From positions 62,001 to 126,000 of the forward strand of contig NZ_JACBYI010000011.1 in assembly GCF_019352175.1 (NCBI RefSeq): a stretch of DNA of 64,000 nt, read 5' to 3'. The DNA comes from Paenibacillus sp. S150 (GTDB lineage: Bacteria > Bacillota > Bacilli > Paenibacillales > Paenibacillaceae). Below are positions 55,060-63,660 of this stretch, in pieces. The first letter of the stretch is position 1, and each line of letters begins with the position of its first letter. Both the position numbers and the translations under genes were made by a program. Below the pieces are notes generated by a model. It was not told where the DNA came from. It saw nothing but the letters and a program-made list of their open reading frames with translations, and did no database searches.

Positions 55060-55243
55060 AAGTGGAAAAAGTACACATAAATTCCCCCACATCCTCTTTT
55101 TCACAAGCGTTAGTGGGAAAAAGGAAACCTAATTCCTCCGTTTCTCCTCCTTTCAGGGGAATACGCCTAAATTAAATTCACTTTTTCCCACTATTCCTTC
55201 TACCGCAAGCATTTCAGTCCATTTAGTTTCACTAATTCCACTT
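55060..55243 (+). repeat. R1 nested-palindrome repeat, copy E (subtype II)
   Basis: Outer left AAGTGGAAAAAGTACACATA (55060), inner left TTAGTGGGAAAAAGGAAACC (55110), inner right AAATTCACTTTTTCCCACTA (ends 55194), outer right GTTTCACTAATTCCACTT (ends 55243). Similarity to copy C extends about 130 bp upstream and 75 bp downstream. Confidence 0.82.
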
Positions 55244-55512
55244 CACTCCCCTGCCTGCGGTAGCGAACCCGGTCAGCTCCCTTAATTCTGCACCTCCTCC
55301 TGCAAAACAGCACCCTCAGGTTCCCAAGACCAACATCACCCTTTCAGATGAATTCGTTTGCACACACCTTGACATTGTACCTGATGCTACTGATGTTTTT
55401 CCGCCATCCGCCCACTCTAAGCGAAATCAAAGGCAGTTTTACCTTCCAACCACCGTTTAGCATCAGGCTTAGCTGTCAGCATTTTTTAGAAACCATAATT
55501 CCCCAACCAATA

Positions 55513-55606
55513 ACAAGTGGAAACGGCTACGCCGTCCTTATAAGGACGGTATCCGTTTCAGCGGGAAAGATAAGGCTAATTTTTAGCGTGAAACATATAA
55601 AATAAA
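55513..55606 (+). repeat. R3 dispersed repeat, copy c (interrupted)
   Basis: A head hairpin (outer GAAACGG/CCGTTTC, inner CCGTCC/GGACGG), then TTTCAGCGGGAAAGATAAGG and CATATAAA. The tail that should follow is found 154 bp later at 55761-55785 (ATTCTTATCTTTGAAC), after the palindromic element. Confidence 0.75.
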
Positions 55607-55760
55607 CCTGAATTCCGAAAGTGAATTGAACAAATCCAGATCGGACAAGGGATAAACCTCCTTTTTCCTTCATCCATTGGGTGCAAGCTGTTTTTAGCAA
55701 GAAATCCCTTCGTGTAGAGCTTTTTAGAGGATTTGTGGATACTTACTTTCGGAATTCAGG
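55607..55760. mobile_element. 154-bp palindromic MITE-like element
   Basis: Terminal inverted repeats CCTGAATTCCGAAAGT (55607-55622) and its exact inverse (55745-55760). Pairing resumes inside with ACAAATCC/GGATTTGT and AAGGGAT/ATCCCTT. It has no coding capacity. It splits the common tail of R3 copy c, which marks it as an insertion. No clear target-site duplication is visible. Confidence 0.6.
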
Positions 55761-55789
55761 ATCAATTCTTATCTTTGAACAAAAGCAGC

Positions 55790-55820
55790 CCGCTTCCTTC
55801 ATAAAGGATACGGGCTGTTT
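55790..55820 (-). terminator. Terminator of the gene at 55849
   Basis: Minus strand AGCCCGTATCC and GGAAGCGGGCT arms, then GCTTTTG. The repeat tail joins its T-run. Confidence 0.82.
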
Positions 55821-55848
55821 CTTTCATGCTGCAAATGCAGACTATTGC

Positions 55849-56502
55849 TCAATCCATGCCATGTTCTTTCCGGATGTTGTACAAGCCCTGCAGCAGCAGC
55901 TCCGAAGGATCACGGTTGAGCTGCAGATGAATTAACAGCATATGCAGCGGAATCGCACATACGTTATTGCCTTCGGTAACCGCCGGGAATCCCGCTTCAA
56001 ACACGGGACCGTGGGTTTCATTCCAGGCCAGGCCGGCGTGCACCTGCTCCGGAGCAAATTCTTCACGCACGGCGGCAATGCAATGCGGCACGAGTACGTT
56101 ATCGATCATGGCTTTGGCTTCTTCTTCACTTGCAGGCGGCGGCGTGAGAGCCTTGCCTCCCTTGACCTTCATCAGGTCGATGAAGAAGGACGCCATCCAC
56201 AGCGCAGGACTGTTGTTGGACTGGAATCTGGCAATCAGCTCGCGCAGGAAAAATCCGCAGGAATAGACTTCCTTCTCTTCATTCATCACATGAAACACAA
56301 ATACCGGACCATAAGGCTCCAGGTTCAACACTTGTCCCTGTACTTCATTGAAATGCATCTTCAGAGCCACAATGCCATTATGATGAACCGCCTGTACAAG
56401 CTCTGCCATTTTCTCTTCGGTCATGGTTTCCTGTGGGCTGGCAGCTTCCTCGCCTGTTTCTGTTTCTTTTACTGCTTCACCGGTCGTTGTTTTATTATTC
56501 AT
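55849..56502 (-). CDS. Hypothetical protein, about 217 residues
   Basis: Soluble protein that I cannot place in a family. The ATG at 56502 lies 9 bases after GGGGTG; another at 56508 is possible. The first 35 residues are Glu/Thr-rich and probably disordered (TGEAVKETETGEEAASPQET). The rest looks like a duplicated fold: the segment LVQAVHHNGIVALKMHFNEV followed by YGPVFVFHVMNEEKEVYSCG is echoed by VLVPHCIAAVREEFAPEQVH followed by GPVFEAGFPAVTEGNNVCAI. It is monocistronic with a terminator. Confidence 0.72.
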   Translation of the reverse strand: MNNKTTTGEAVKETETGEEAASPQETMTEEKMAELVQAVHHNGIVALKMHFNEVQGQVLNLEPYGPVFVFHVMNEEKEVYSCGFFLRELIARFQSNNSPALWMASFFIDLMKVKGGKALTPPPASEEEAKAMIDNVLVPHCIAAVREEFAPEQVHAGLAWNETHGPVFEAGFPAVTEGNNVCAIPLHMLLIHLQLNRDPSELLLQGLYNIRKEHGMD

Positions 56503-56810
56503 TTTCATATTCACCCCGTTTCCTATCATACCATCCCAAGACTGGAAACGACATCTTGTTATGGACAAGACATGTAATGGACAAATTGTAAATCAGGCTG
56601 CTTCCATTCATTTGCAGGACTTTTGAGTTTTTCTTATCCGATGGAGCGCCGCTTCGGCAGCTGGCTTCCGGTCCCAGGGGTTCCGCTCCTTCCCGCCGCC
56701 CAAGCCCCTTTGAACAAGCTCCTGGCATTGACTTTTCCAGTATCCATTCGCGCTTTCAACGGGTCAGCCGCCGCCCTGTGCTAACCGGCAAGAATTAGAT
56801 TGGCAGCCAT
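56503..56810. other. Gene-free spacer
   Basis: Nothing recognised between the hypothetical gene and the luciferase-like gene. Confidence 0.5.
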
Positions 56811-57866
56811 TTACAGCTTATTCTCCTCCCAATACGCCACTTCCTCCCGCACGCGCGGCGCCACTTCGGTTCCGAACAGCCTGACCGCTTCCATCACCTC
56901 GGCATGAGGCATCGTGCCATGGGGAACATGCAGCAGGAATCTCGTGATTCCCACATGCTTGCGCAGGTGGATGATTTTGTCCGCCACGGTTTCCGGGTCC
57001 CCCACATACAATGCCCCCTCAAAGCTGCATGCCGCATCATAATCCGAACGGTGGTACGGCGGAAGCCCCTTCTCCACCGCTCTCACATTCGTTCTTGCAT
57101 AGGTGGAAGGGAAAAACTGTTCAATCGCCTTCTGCGTAGTCTCAGCGACAAAGCCGTGTGCATGCGCCGCAATCGGCAGCCCCGAGCTGTCATGGCCTGC
57201 ACGTGCGGCCGCTTCTTTATAGAGCTGAACCTGCGACGCAAATTGCAGCGGACGCACCGGTCCGATCATTGCCAGCGCAAAAGGCAGCCCGAGCGAACCT
57301 GCACGGACCGCAGATTCGGGACTCCCCGCACTGGCAATCCATACCGGCAATGGCTGCTGCACCGGACGCGGATAAATCTCCAGATTATGTATGGCGGCCC
57401 TGTGTTGCCCTTCCCAGCTCACCTTCCCGGACTTCTGGAGCTTCATCAGCAAATCAAGCTTTTCCTCGAATAAGGTTTCATAGTCTTTCAGATCGCAGCC
57501 AAATAAAGGAAAGGACTCCGTAAACGAACCGCGGCCGACCATAATCTCTGCCCTTCCGTCCGAAAGTCCGTCCAGCGTGGCAAAATCCTGAAATACACGG
57601 ACCGGATCGGCTGACGACAGAATCATAACCGCGCTGGTCAACCGGATTCTGGACGTTAGGGCTGCCGCTGCAGCCATTACAACCGCAGGCGAGGATGCGG
57701 CAAAATCCGGACGGTGATGCTCACCAACACCGTATATATCCAGACCCACCTGATCCGCGAGTACAATCTCCTCCACCACTTCACGCAGCCGCTCCGCATG
57801 GCTCATTGTTTCACCTGTGCTCACATCAGGCGTTGTTTCGACAAAAGTGCTTATTCCCAGTTCCAC
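56811..57866 (-). CDS. LLM-class flavin-dependent oxidoreductase
   Basis: Luciferase-like monooxygenase of 351 residues, an FMNH2- or F420-type TIM barrel. It begins ELGISTFVETTPDVSTGE, contains GLDIYGVGEHHRPDFAASSP (the flavin-side GEHH segment), GRAEIMVGRGSFTESFPLFG and PLPVWIASAGSPESAVRAG, and ends in the usual helix. I choose the GTG at 57866, 9 bases after GGGGG; the TTG at 57893 has no ribosome site. Substrate unknown. Single gene. Confidence 0.87.
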   Translation of the reverse strand: MELGISTFVETTPDVSTGETMSHAERLREVVEEIVLADQVGLDIYGVGEHHRPDFAASSPAVVMAAAAALTSRIRLTSAVMILSSADPVRVFQDFATLDGLSDGRAEIMVGRGSFTESFPLFGCDLKDYETLFEEKLDLLMKLQKSGKVSWEGQHRAAIHNLEIYPRPVQQPLPVWIASAGSPESAVRAGSLGLPFALAMIGPVRPLQFASQVQLYKEAAARAGHDSSGLPIAAHAHGFVAETTQKAIEQFFPSTYARTNVRAVEKGLPPYHRSDYDAACSFEGALYVGDPETVADKIIHLRKHVGITRFLLHVPHGTMPHAEVMEAVRLFGTEVAPRVREEVAYWEENKL

Positions 57867-58097
57867 TTCTCTGTTCCCCCAAGCTGTTATCAAATCGTTA
57901 ATTACTTCATTCTATATCTTTATAGTTGAATGTTCAAAATTTAAATTCCCTTATCGCGTTTCACCATCCATGCAAATAAACATGGAAGAATAAGCGGTAG
58001 CGTGGAATTTATTAAATTCCGCACTGAATAACGCGGCCGCAGCGATATTTCATTCCTCAGTGGTGCCGCGCAGCGGCTTGGGGGTCTTATTATTTCA
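57867..58097. other. Spacer with R4 copy b
   Basis: R4 copy b occupies 58026-58099. The preceding bases are AT-rich and probably hold the promoter of the luciferase-like gene, but no confident boxes were found. Confidence 0.5.
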
Positions 58098-58099
58098 AA
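58026..58099 (+). repeat. R4 dispersed repeat, copy b
   Basis: AATAACGCGGCCGCAGCG, then TTTCATTCCTCAGTGGTGCC, a GCCGCG/CAGCGGC stem and the end TCTTATTATTTCAAAAAAAG, which joins the terminator T-run at 58098. Confidence 0.8.
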
Positions 58100-58144
58100 A
58101 AAAGCAGATTGAATCATCACTTGCGTGATCACTCAATCTGCTTT
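58098..58144 (-). terminator. Terminator of the siderophore-binding lipoprotein gene
   Basis: Minus strand AAAGCAGATTGA and TCAATCTGCTTT arms followed by further T. It is 147 bases after the stop. Confidence 0.88.
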
Positions 58145-58198
58145 CATACAAGTTGAACTCTGGATCTACTTATTCGACACGCCTAAGGCACGGCGATG

Positions 58199-58278
58199 GC
58201 TTTATTAACAGCATTTCTGACGTTATTTCCACGCCTACACCCCGGGCCAGCCTTATTAACAGCATTTCTGCCGTTAAT
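58199..58278 (+). repeat. Direct repeat pair between gene end and terminator
   Basis: TTATTAACAGCATTTCTG occurs at about 58202 and again at about 58252, each followed by a C/A-CGTTA variant; the offset is 50 bases. Confidence 0.7.
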
Positions 58279-58290
58279 TATCAAGCTGAC

Positions 58291-59361
58291 TTACGGTGCA
58301 GCTACCAGTTCCGATGCAAGCTTCTCGGCTCCGTCAAAGATAGAATAGCTGTAGCCCCAGAACTGGTTGAAGTCGATCAGGTAAATCGCTTTGTTCTTGA
58401 TGGCATTCAGACTTTGCAGCGACGAATCGGCGTAGAATGCCTCCAGCGTCTGCTCCGGGTCCACTCCTCCGGTATACACCGAGAGCAGCAGGACATCCGG
58501 GTTGGTTGCAATCAGCTGCTCTTTGCTGATTTCACCGGTAACGTCGCCGAAGCTGTTTTTAAGTCCAAGCAATCCAAGCACATCTCCTGCAAAAGTATCG
58601 ATGTTCCCGCTATAGACCGCAATGGCCCCATTGCCGCCATCGGACACATAAGCAAAGGTCTTTTCACCGCTTGCCGCTGCGCTATCCTTAAGCGCCTGCG
58701 CACGCTCCTTCAACTCAGCGGTATAGGCGGCTGCGTTCTCCTGCACATCAAAAATCCGGCCCAGCTGCTCAATATCCTTGTACAAGCTGTCGAGTGTGGC
58801 TCCCTCCAAGCTGGTACTCTGCACGAACGTCTTGATGCCCAGCTCGTTCAAGCCTTCTACAGTCCCTACGCCCCAATCCGCATCCGCAAAAAGGCCGCTG
58901 CGTCCCAGAACGAGATCCGGGCTTGCCCCCACAACCAGTTCCTTACTCGCATAATCCTTCGAGATAACGGGGATCCTTTTGAATTCCTCCTGTACCGCCG
59001 GATCACCTGCACCGTAAAGTGCGGCAACACCCACCATTTTGTCGGTAAGCCCCAGCTTGATCAGCAGCTCGGCGGAGCCCTGGGTATTGGCTACGACTTT
59101 TTCCGGTGCTTTGTCGAAGGTCTGTGATTTTGCCTTCCATTCCGTGCCTTCACCGTTGTTCGTGTAATTCTCAACTGTGAGCGGGTACACAGTCTTGGTG
59201 CTCGGAGCAGTCTCCTCCGGGGCGGCAGTGCTGCTGGCCGCTGGTGCGGCCGATTCCGCAGCTTCATTCTGATTGCCTGTATTCGAGGAACACGCTGCGA
59301 TCATAACCGCCATTACCAAAACCGCCAGCAGCGGCACATATCTTTTGAATACACTCTTCAT
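58291..59361 (-). CDS. Fe3+-siderophore ABC transporter substrate-binding lipoprotein
   Basis: Class III binding lipoprotein of 356 residues, FecB/FepB type. The lipobox MIAAC gives lipidated C24, followed by an Ala/Ser/Glu linker. The two lobes are joined by a rigid helix, with family blocks PEKVVANTQGSAELLIKLGL, ASPDLVLGRSGLF and LIATNPDVLLLSVYTGG. AAGGGG lies 8 bases before the ATG at 59361. It is divergent from the permease and ATPase genes, sharing a Fur-box control region. Confidence 0.92.
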   Translation of the reverse strand: MKSVFKRYVPLLAVLVMAVMIAACSSNTGNQNEAAESAAPAASSTAAPEETAPSTKTVYPLTVENYTNNGEGTEWKAKSQTFDKAPEKVVANTQGSAELLIKLGLTDKMVGVAALYGAGDPAVQEEFKRIPVISKDYASKELVVGASPDLVLGRSGLFADADWGVGTVEGLNELGIKTFVQSTSLEGATLDSLYKDIEQLGRIFDVQENAAAYTAELKERAQALKDSAAASGEKTFAYVSDGGNGAIAVYSGNIDTFAGDVLGLLGLKNSFGDVTGEISKEQLIATNPDVLLLSVYTGGVDPEQTLEAFYADSSLQSLNAIKNKAIYLIDFNQFWGYSYSIFDGAEKLASELVAAP

Positions 59362-59443
59362 TTCCAGTCCCCTTTTCTGTATGCACATTTGTGTATCCTG
59401 CAGGGTATGTATCAAGCCGAAGTCTCGCAGGGAGTACAATCGT

Positions 59444-59517
59444 AGAATATAGAATGTCAGACTATCTGTCAATGAGAACTATTATCATTGACAGCAGTTC
59501 TCAATATGAATTATATT
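59444..59517. promoter_or_regulatory. Divergent promoters with a Fur box between the -35 elements
   Basis: Minus: -35 TTGACA (59467-59472), 17 bases, -10 TATTCT (59444-59449). Plus: -35 TTGACA (59488-59493), 17-18 bases, -10 TTATAT/TATATT (59511-59517). The 15 bases exactly between them, TGAGAACTATTATCA (59473-59487), match the 7-1-7 Fur box TGATAAT-N-ATTATCA at 12 of 14 positions. One Fur dimer pair could silence both promoters. Confidence 0.85.
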
Positions 59518-59552
59518 TTAAATTAAACCATGTAAATTTATTAAGGAGTCCT

Positions 59553-60668
59553 ATGAATGCCATGCAAACTGAACTAGCCGCACCATCCGAACCGAAGCAA
59601 TCCCTTATTCATACCCGTTCCGGCTTTATAACTGTCATAGGCGTCCTGCTGATTCTCACGATACTGTCAGCCGGCGCCGCTGTCTCCTTTGGACAGGTCG
59701 ATATTCCCGTGTCGCAATCCTACCGGATTCTGCTCCATCACATCACTGGCATTCAGATTGGAGATGTTCAGGAGCTGACCTCCGGTTCCTTCGTCGATAT
59801 TATCTGGAAAATCCGCTTTCCCCGTGTCCTGATGGCCATGTTCATCGGTGCCGGACTTACGCTGTGCGGAACCATCATGCAGGCGGCTGTTCAGAATCCC
59901 CTGGCTGATCCTTACATACTGGGTATTTCCTCCGGTGCTTCTCTCGGCGCTACCTTCGCCATCCTGATCGGCTTCGGCTCCATGGGGCTGCTCGGTCAGA
60001 CCGGCGTCGCCTTCTGGGCTTTCGCCGGTGCGGTCGGCGCTTCGCTTCTTGTGTTGATGCTGGCAAGTGCAGGCGGCAAAATGACCTCCGTCAAGCTCGT
60101 CCTGGCGGGTATGGTTATCAACGCATTGTGTACCGCCTTTGCCAACTTTATTGTTTATTTTGCGAATAACGCAGAAGGCATCAAGACCGTTACCTTCTGG
60201 ACGATGGGCAGCCTGGCCGCTTCGAGCTGGGACAAGCTTCCGCTGGTCTCGATAGCCGTCCTGCTGGCCGTTTTCTTTTTCCTGCTGCAGTTCCGTGTCC
60301 TGAACGCCATGCTCCTTGGGGATGAGGCTGCGGTCACTCTGGGGATTCAACTCGGCGCATACCGCAAAGCCTATATGATCCTTACCGCGCTGATTACCGG
60401 GGTTATGGTGGCAAGCTGCGGCATGATCGGCTTCGTGGGGCTTATCATCCCCCATTTGGTACGAGGGCTGGTCGGCTCCGATCACCGCAGGCTGCTGCCG
60501 GCGTCCATTCTGTTCGGCGCCATCTTCCTGATCTGGACAGATGTGATCGCACGGACGATTGTGCCGAATGTGGAGCTGCCGATCGGGATCATCACCGCCT
60601 TGATTGGGGCACCGATGTTCATGTACATGCTGATCAGAAAAGGCTATGCGTTTGGAGGCAAAAGCTAA
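59553..60668 (+). CDS. Fe3+-siderophore ABC transporter permease (FecCD family)
   Basis: Permease of 371 residues with about ten helices. Family signatures are RFPRVLMAMFIGAGLTLCGT, MQAAVQNPLADPYILGISSGASLGA and GFVGLIIPHLVRGLVGSDHR with the cytoplasmic coupling helix. The ATG at 59553 has AAGGAG just upstream. A single permease gene means the channel is probably a homodimer. The stop overlaps the ATPase start (TAATG). Confidence 0.93.
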   Translation: MNAMQTELAAPSEPKQSLIHTRSGFITVIGVLLILTILSAGAAVSFGQVDIPVSQSYRILLHHITGIQIGDVQELTSGSFVDIIWKIRFPRVLMAMFIGAGLTLCGTIMQAAVQNPLADPYILGISSGASLGATFAILIGFGSMGLLGQTGVAFWAFAGAVGASLLVLMLASAGGKMTSVKLVLAGMVINALCTAFANFIVYFANNAEGIKTVTFWTMGSLAASSWDKLPLVSIAVLLAVFFFLLQFRVLNAMLLGDEAAVTLGIQLGAYRKAYMILTALITGVMVASCGMIGFVGLIIPHLVRGLVGSDHRRLLPASILFGAIFLIWTDVIARTIVPNVELPIGIITALIGAPMFMYMLIRKGYAFGGKS

Positions 60669-61435
60669 TGAATTTGAACGTTGATCATTTAAGCGTATCT
60701 TTCGGCGATGCCAGTATCGTGAAGGATGTATCCCTGAAGGTCAGAAACAAGCAATTCGTGGGGCTGATCGGACCGAACGGCTGCGGCAAATCCACGCTTC
60801 TCAAAAGTATTTATAAAGTCATCAAGCCGCGGCAAGGCGATGTGTACCTGTCTGAGCTCAATGTGATGAAATCCAGCCCCCGCATTGTGGCGCAAAAGCT
60901 GGGAGTGGTCGGCCAGTTCAACGAACTGAGCTTTGATTTCACCGTCCGGGAGATGGTCGCAATGGGCAGAACGCCGCACAAAGGGATGCTGGAGACTGAC
61001 AACCAGGAGGATTTCAGCATCGTGTCCGCCGCCCTGAGCAAAGTCAACCTGGAAGGGCATTCAGGCCGCAGCTACAATTCATTGTCCGGGGGCGAGAAGC
61101 AGCGTGTGATTCTGGCGCGCGTGCTGGCCCAGCAGCCAGAATTCATGATTTTGGATGAACCGACCAATCATCTTGATATTAAGTATCAGCTGCAAATTCT
61201 GAATATCGTCAAAAGGCTGGACATCGGCATTCTCGCTGCGCTCCATGACCTCACGCTTGCCGCGGAATACTGCGACTATCTGTATGTGATGAAGGAGGGC
61301 CGGGTGGCCGCCAGCGGAAAGCCTGAAGAAATATTGACCAAAGAACTAATCGGACAGGTATTCGATGTCGCCTGTGAGACCTACCGCAACCCCGTGACCG
61401 GGGCGCTTGGCATTGCTTATCTGGAGACCCGCTAG
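60668..61435 (+). CDS. Fe3+-siderophore ABC transporter ATPase (FecE/FhuC-like)
   Basis: ATPase of 255 residues: Walker A GPNGCGKSTLLKS, Q-loop VVGQFNEL, signature LSGGEKQRVILARVLA, Walker B FMILDEPTNHLD and H-loop LAALHDLTLAAEYCD. It starts one base into the permease stop codon, so the two are translationally coupled. It powers uptake with the products of 58291 and 59553. Confidence 0.94.
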   Translation: MNLNVDHLSVSFGDASIVKDVSLKVRNKQFVGLIGPNGCGKSTLLKSIYKVIKPRQGDVYLSELNVMKSSPRIVAQKLGVVGQFNELSFDFTVREMVAMGRTPHKGMLETDNQEDFSIVSAALSKVNLEGHSGRSYNSLSGGEKQRVILARVLAQQPEFMILDEPTNHLDIKYQLQILNIVKRLDIGILAALHDLTLAAEYCDYLYVMKEGRVAASGKPEEILTKELIGQVFDVACETYRNPVTGALGIAYLETR

Positions 61436-61555
61436 CCGTCCCTGCAGCTGAACGTATGGGAGGCAGGCCGGGAATCTCCGGGATCATGCCCCATCGTCCA
61501 TCTGGCCTTCAATCCGGTTATCGCTTTGGCACGGGCAGCTGTTCGATCAAAATTT

Positions 61556-61594
61556 CCGCAAAAAACCATCTGCCAAAGCTGCGGTTTTTTATTT
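61556..61594. terminator. Bidirectional terminator between convergent genes
   Basis: AAAAAACC and GGTTTTTT arms, extended by CCGC/GCGG, lie between the ATPase stop and the convergent MFS stop, with T-runs on both strands. Confidence 0.8.
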
Positions 61595-61658
61595 TCAACA
61601 GGGCAGGCTTTTTTTTCACTTTGCTCTATTGCATTGCCGTTCAATGTACAGCAAGTAT

Positions 61659-62894
61659 TTACACCCTTCCATGCGTTCTTTTATATAAAACCGGTATTGC
61701 CGCTGCTATAAGGATCATGCCCATAACAGCAGGTGCGGCAGACCCAAGCGATACATAGATTTGACCTCCAATGACAGGCCCAATCATTCTTGCCAAAGCC
61801 TGAATGGACTGGCTGCCTCCTTGAACTCTTCCCTGTTCACTTGAATCGACTGACTTGGAGAGCATCCCGTTGAATGAAGGTCCAAAGACCGAATCACCAA
61901 AACCAAATATAAACATTCCAGCGATAAAAAGAGGATAGAAGGAGAATAAGGCAGATAGTGCAATAAGACTGTAGCCTATAATCTCCGAAGCCATTCCGAG
62001 AATTGCTATCTGTTTATCACTAAATTTCCGCAAAAGCTTTGGCATGATGAAAGCTTGTGAAATGATGTCCTGGAAGCCTATGATTGAAAACATAAGTCCG
62101 ATCAGTGCAGGCTTCCAACTGAAGGTATCCATTGTAAATTGTGAAAAAATCGCCTGTAATGATCCGTTGGGCACCCAAAGCAGGAACGCTGAGACAAGCA
62201 GCCTGTTCAAGTTTTTCATGGAAAGCAGGCTTGCAAGCTGTGAAAATGGATTCAGTCTTACAAAGGCAATCTCTTTCAGCCTATTGCTCTTGTCAAGGCT
62301 CTCAGGCATATAAAAGAATCCATACGCTACATTCAATAAAGTTATTATTGCGCCAAAATACATGGGTACAGAGTAACCAAACCTGGCAAGCAGCCCGCCC
62401 AGAGCGGGGCCAATGACGGTGCCTGCACCTACAACCGCACTCATCCATCCAAAGTATTTGGTCCGCTGCTCCGGAGGAATGATGTCTGCAAAATATGCGA
62501 AGATCGTGCTTATGCTCCCGCCTGTTATCCCCTCTATTATGCGCCCGGCAAACAGTACCCATAGCGCTCCTCCTATGCCAAAAACCAAGTACCCGGTTGC
62601 GGAACCCAAAAGGCATATCAAGAGCAAAGGACGACGGCCATATTTGTCGCTCAAAGCTCCAAGTACGGGGGCCGCAAAAAACACACAGAGTGCATAAACA
62701 GAGGTCAGCAGCGTAACAGCGATAGCTTGTTCTCCAGGATTGCTTGTATAAGGCTGTACTAAGAATGGAACGACAGGTGCTATGATACTGAAGCCTAATC
62801 CGCAAAGGAACACAGAGATAAGACCGAATATTAAAGCGTGTTGATCTACGGCTTGTTCTGTGTTCTGTTTATTGTGTGATCTAGATTTGAACAC
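61659..62894 (-). CDS. MFS multidrug/tetracycline-type efflux transporter (DHA1)
   Basis: Exporter of 411 residues with 12 predicted helices. Motif A is GALSDKYGRRPLLL, motif C-like GTVIGPALGGLLARFG in helix 5 marks an antiporter of the DHA1 family (TetA/NorA-like). The start is a GTG at 62894, 7 bases after AAGGGGGG. Codon use is more AT-rich than most neighbours, suggesting separate acquisition together with the MarR gene. Two near-identical palindromes cover its promoter, so it should be induced when the MarR protein binds a drug. Confidence 0.9.
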   Translation of the reverse strand: MFKSRSHNKQNTEQAVDQHALIFGLISVFLCGLGFSIIAPVVPFLVQPYTSNPGEQAIAVTLLTSVYALCVFFAAPVLGALSDKYGRRPLLLICLLGSATGYLVFGIGGALWVLFAGRIIEGITGGSISTIFAYFADIIPPEQRTKYFGWMSAVVGAGTVIGPALGGLLARFGYSVPMYFGAIITLLNVAYGFFYMPESLDKSNRLKEIAFVRLNPFSQLASLLSMKNLNRLLVSAFLLWVPNGSLQAIFSQFTMDTFSWKPALIGLMFSIIGFQDIISQAFIMPKLLRKFSDKQIAILGMASEIIGYSLIALSALFSFYPLFIAGMFIFGFGDSVFGPSFNGMLSKSVDSSEQGRVQGGSQSIQALARMIGPVIGGQIYVSLGSAAPAVMGMILIAAAIPVLYKRTHGRV

Positions 62895-62921
62895 TTAAAT
62901 TCCCCCCTTAAAAATCTGCCG

Positions 62922-62980
62922 TTTTGCTTCCTAGGAAGCAAAAAATATCGTATCATAATTTTGCTTCCCTGGCAACAAAA
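62922..62980 (-). promoter_or_regulatory. MFS promoter with two MarR operators
   Basis: Minus strand -35 TTGCCA (62970-62975), 17 bases, -10 TACGAT (62947-62952). Operator 1 (62922-62943) is a perfect palindrome with half-site TTTTGCTTCC around TA. Operator 2 (62959-62980) has the same left half around CT and a right half with two changes, and includes the -35. The -10 lies between them. Confidence 0.85.
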
Positions 62981-62989
62981 TAAAGGCAA

Positions 62990-63028
62990 TAAAAAGACAG
63001 CCCGCTCCCAATAGAGCCTGGCTGCCTG
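62990..63028 (-). terminator. Terminator of the MarR gene
   Basis: Minus strand CAGGCAGCC ... CTC and GAG ... GGCTGTC arms, followed by TTTTTA. It separates marR from the downstream MFS promoter. Confidence 0.78.
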
Positions 63029-63052
63029 TAGTTTGATTTCAAATCTTCAAAT

Positions 63053-63526
63053 TTATTCCGGCTTAATATCTATACCCTGTTTCTTTATTTCTGCATCCAA
63101 ATGCCTGCTATACTTTTCCATGAAGCTAAGCATACTGTCAAATTGTTCCCCGGTTACCTGCTCAAACACGGCTTTATCCCGCTCATGAAACTCTTTGTGC
63201 AGCTCCTCATGGATGTTATAGATTACTTTCCCTTGCTCAGTAAGCCTAAAATAGATCTCTTTCTTGTTATCCGGCTTCTGGTAGCTTTCGATAATGCCTT
63301 TTTTCATGAGCTTCTTAGTTATTTTACTTATGGCACCGCTAGTCATATAAAGGGACTCCGCAAGCTTTGTCACGTTGGAATCCACATTTTTTTCAATGTA
63401 TTCGATGCAATGTACTTCAGAAGACTTATAACCCTCAAGGCTGGCCTCCATCTTAGACTTATTAAGCCAAACCATCTTGTTGAATAAGTCCCTGAAGCCC
63501 GTTATGACCTGTTCTTCTTTGTTCAT
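63053..63526 (-). CDS. MarR-family transcriptional regulator
   Basis: Winged-helix repressor of 157 residues. The recognition region reads SNVTKLAESLYMTSGAISKITKKLMKKGIIESY and the wing KPDNKKEIYFRLTEQGK with the conserved D-x-R/K-type pattern. The ATG at 63526 follows a GTGGGGGG stretch; the longer frame upstream has no ribosome site. It is directly upstream of the efflux gene on the same strand but has its own terminator, so regulation is through the operators at 62922-62980. Confidence 0.9.
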   Translation of the reverse strand: MNKEEQVITGFRDLFNKMVWLNKSKMEASLEGYKSSEVHCIEYIEKNVDSNVTKLAESLYMTSGAISKITKKLMKKGIIESYQKPDNKKEIYFRLTEQGKVIYNIHEELHKEFHERDKAVFEQVTGEQFDSMLSFMEKYSRHLDAEIKKQGIDIKPE

Positions 63527-63660
63527 GGCCTGTCCCCCCACCCGCCGGTGCATTAACAATATTGAATATTTATTTTCAAAAATGAATTGACCTTGTTCCC
63601 CGGCATATGCCATGCTGCTTATAATAAATATACCATATATAGGGGAGTGGGTATTACGCA

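Larger units (their letters stand above)
54300..55789. other. 1.5-kb gene-free interval with R1, R3 and MITE-like elements
   Basis: No supported gene; short frames lack ribosome sites. The first 600 bases after the GH16 start are unremarkable. From 54897 onward it consists of an R3-like piece (AAAACGGCTATCCCGTCC), the extended R1 subtype II unit, R3 copy c and a palindromic element. Confidence 0.6.
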
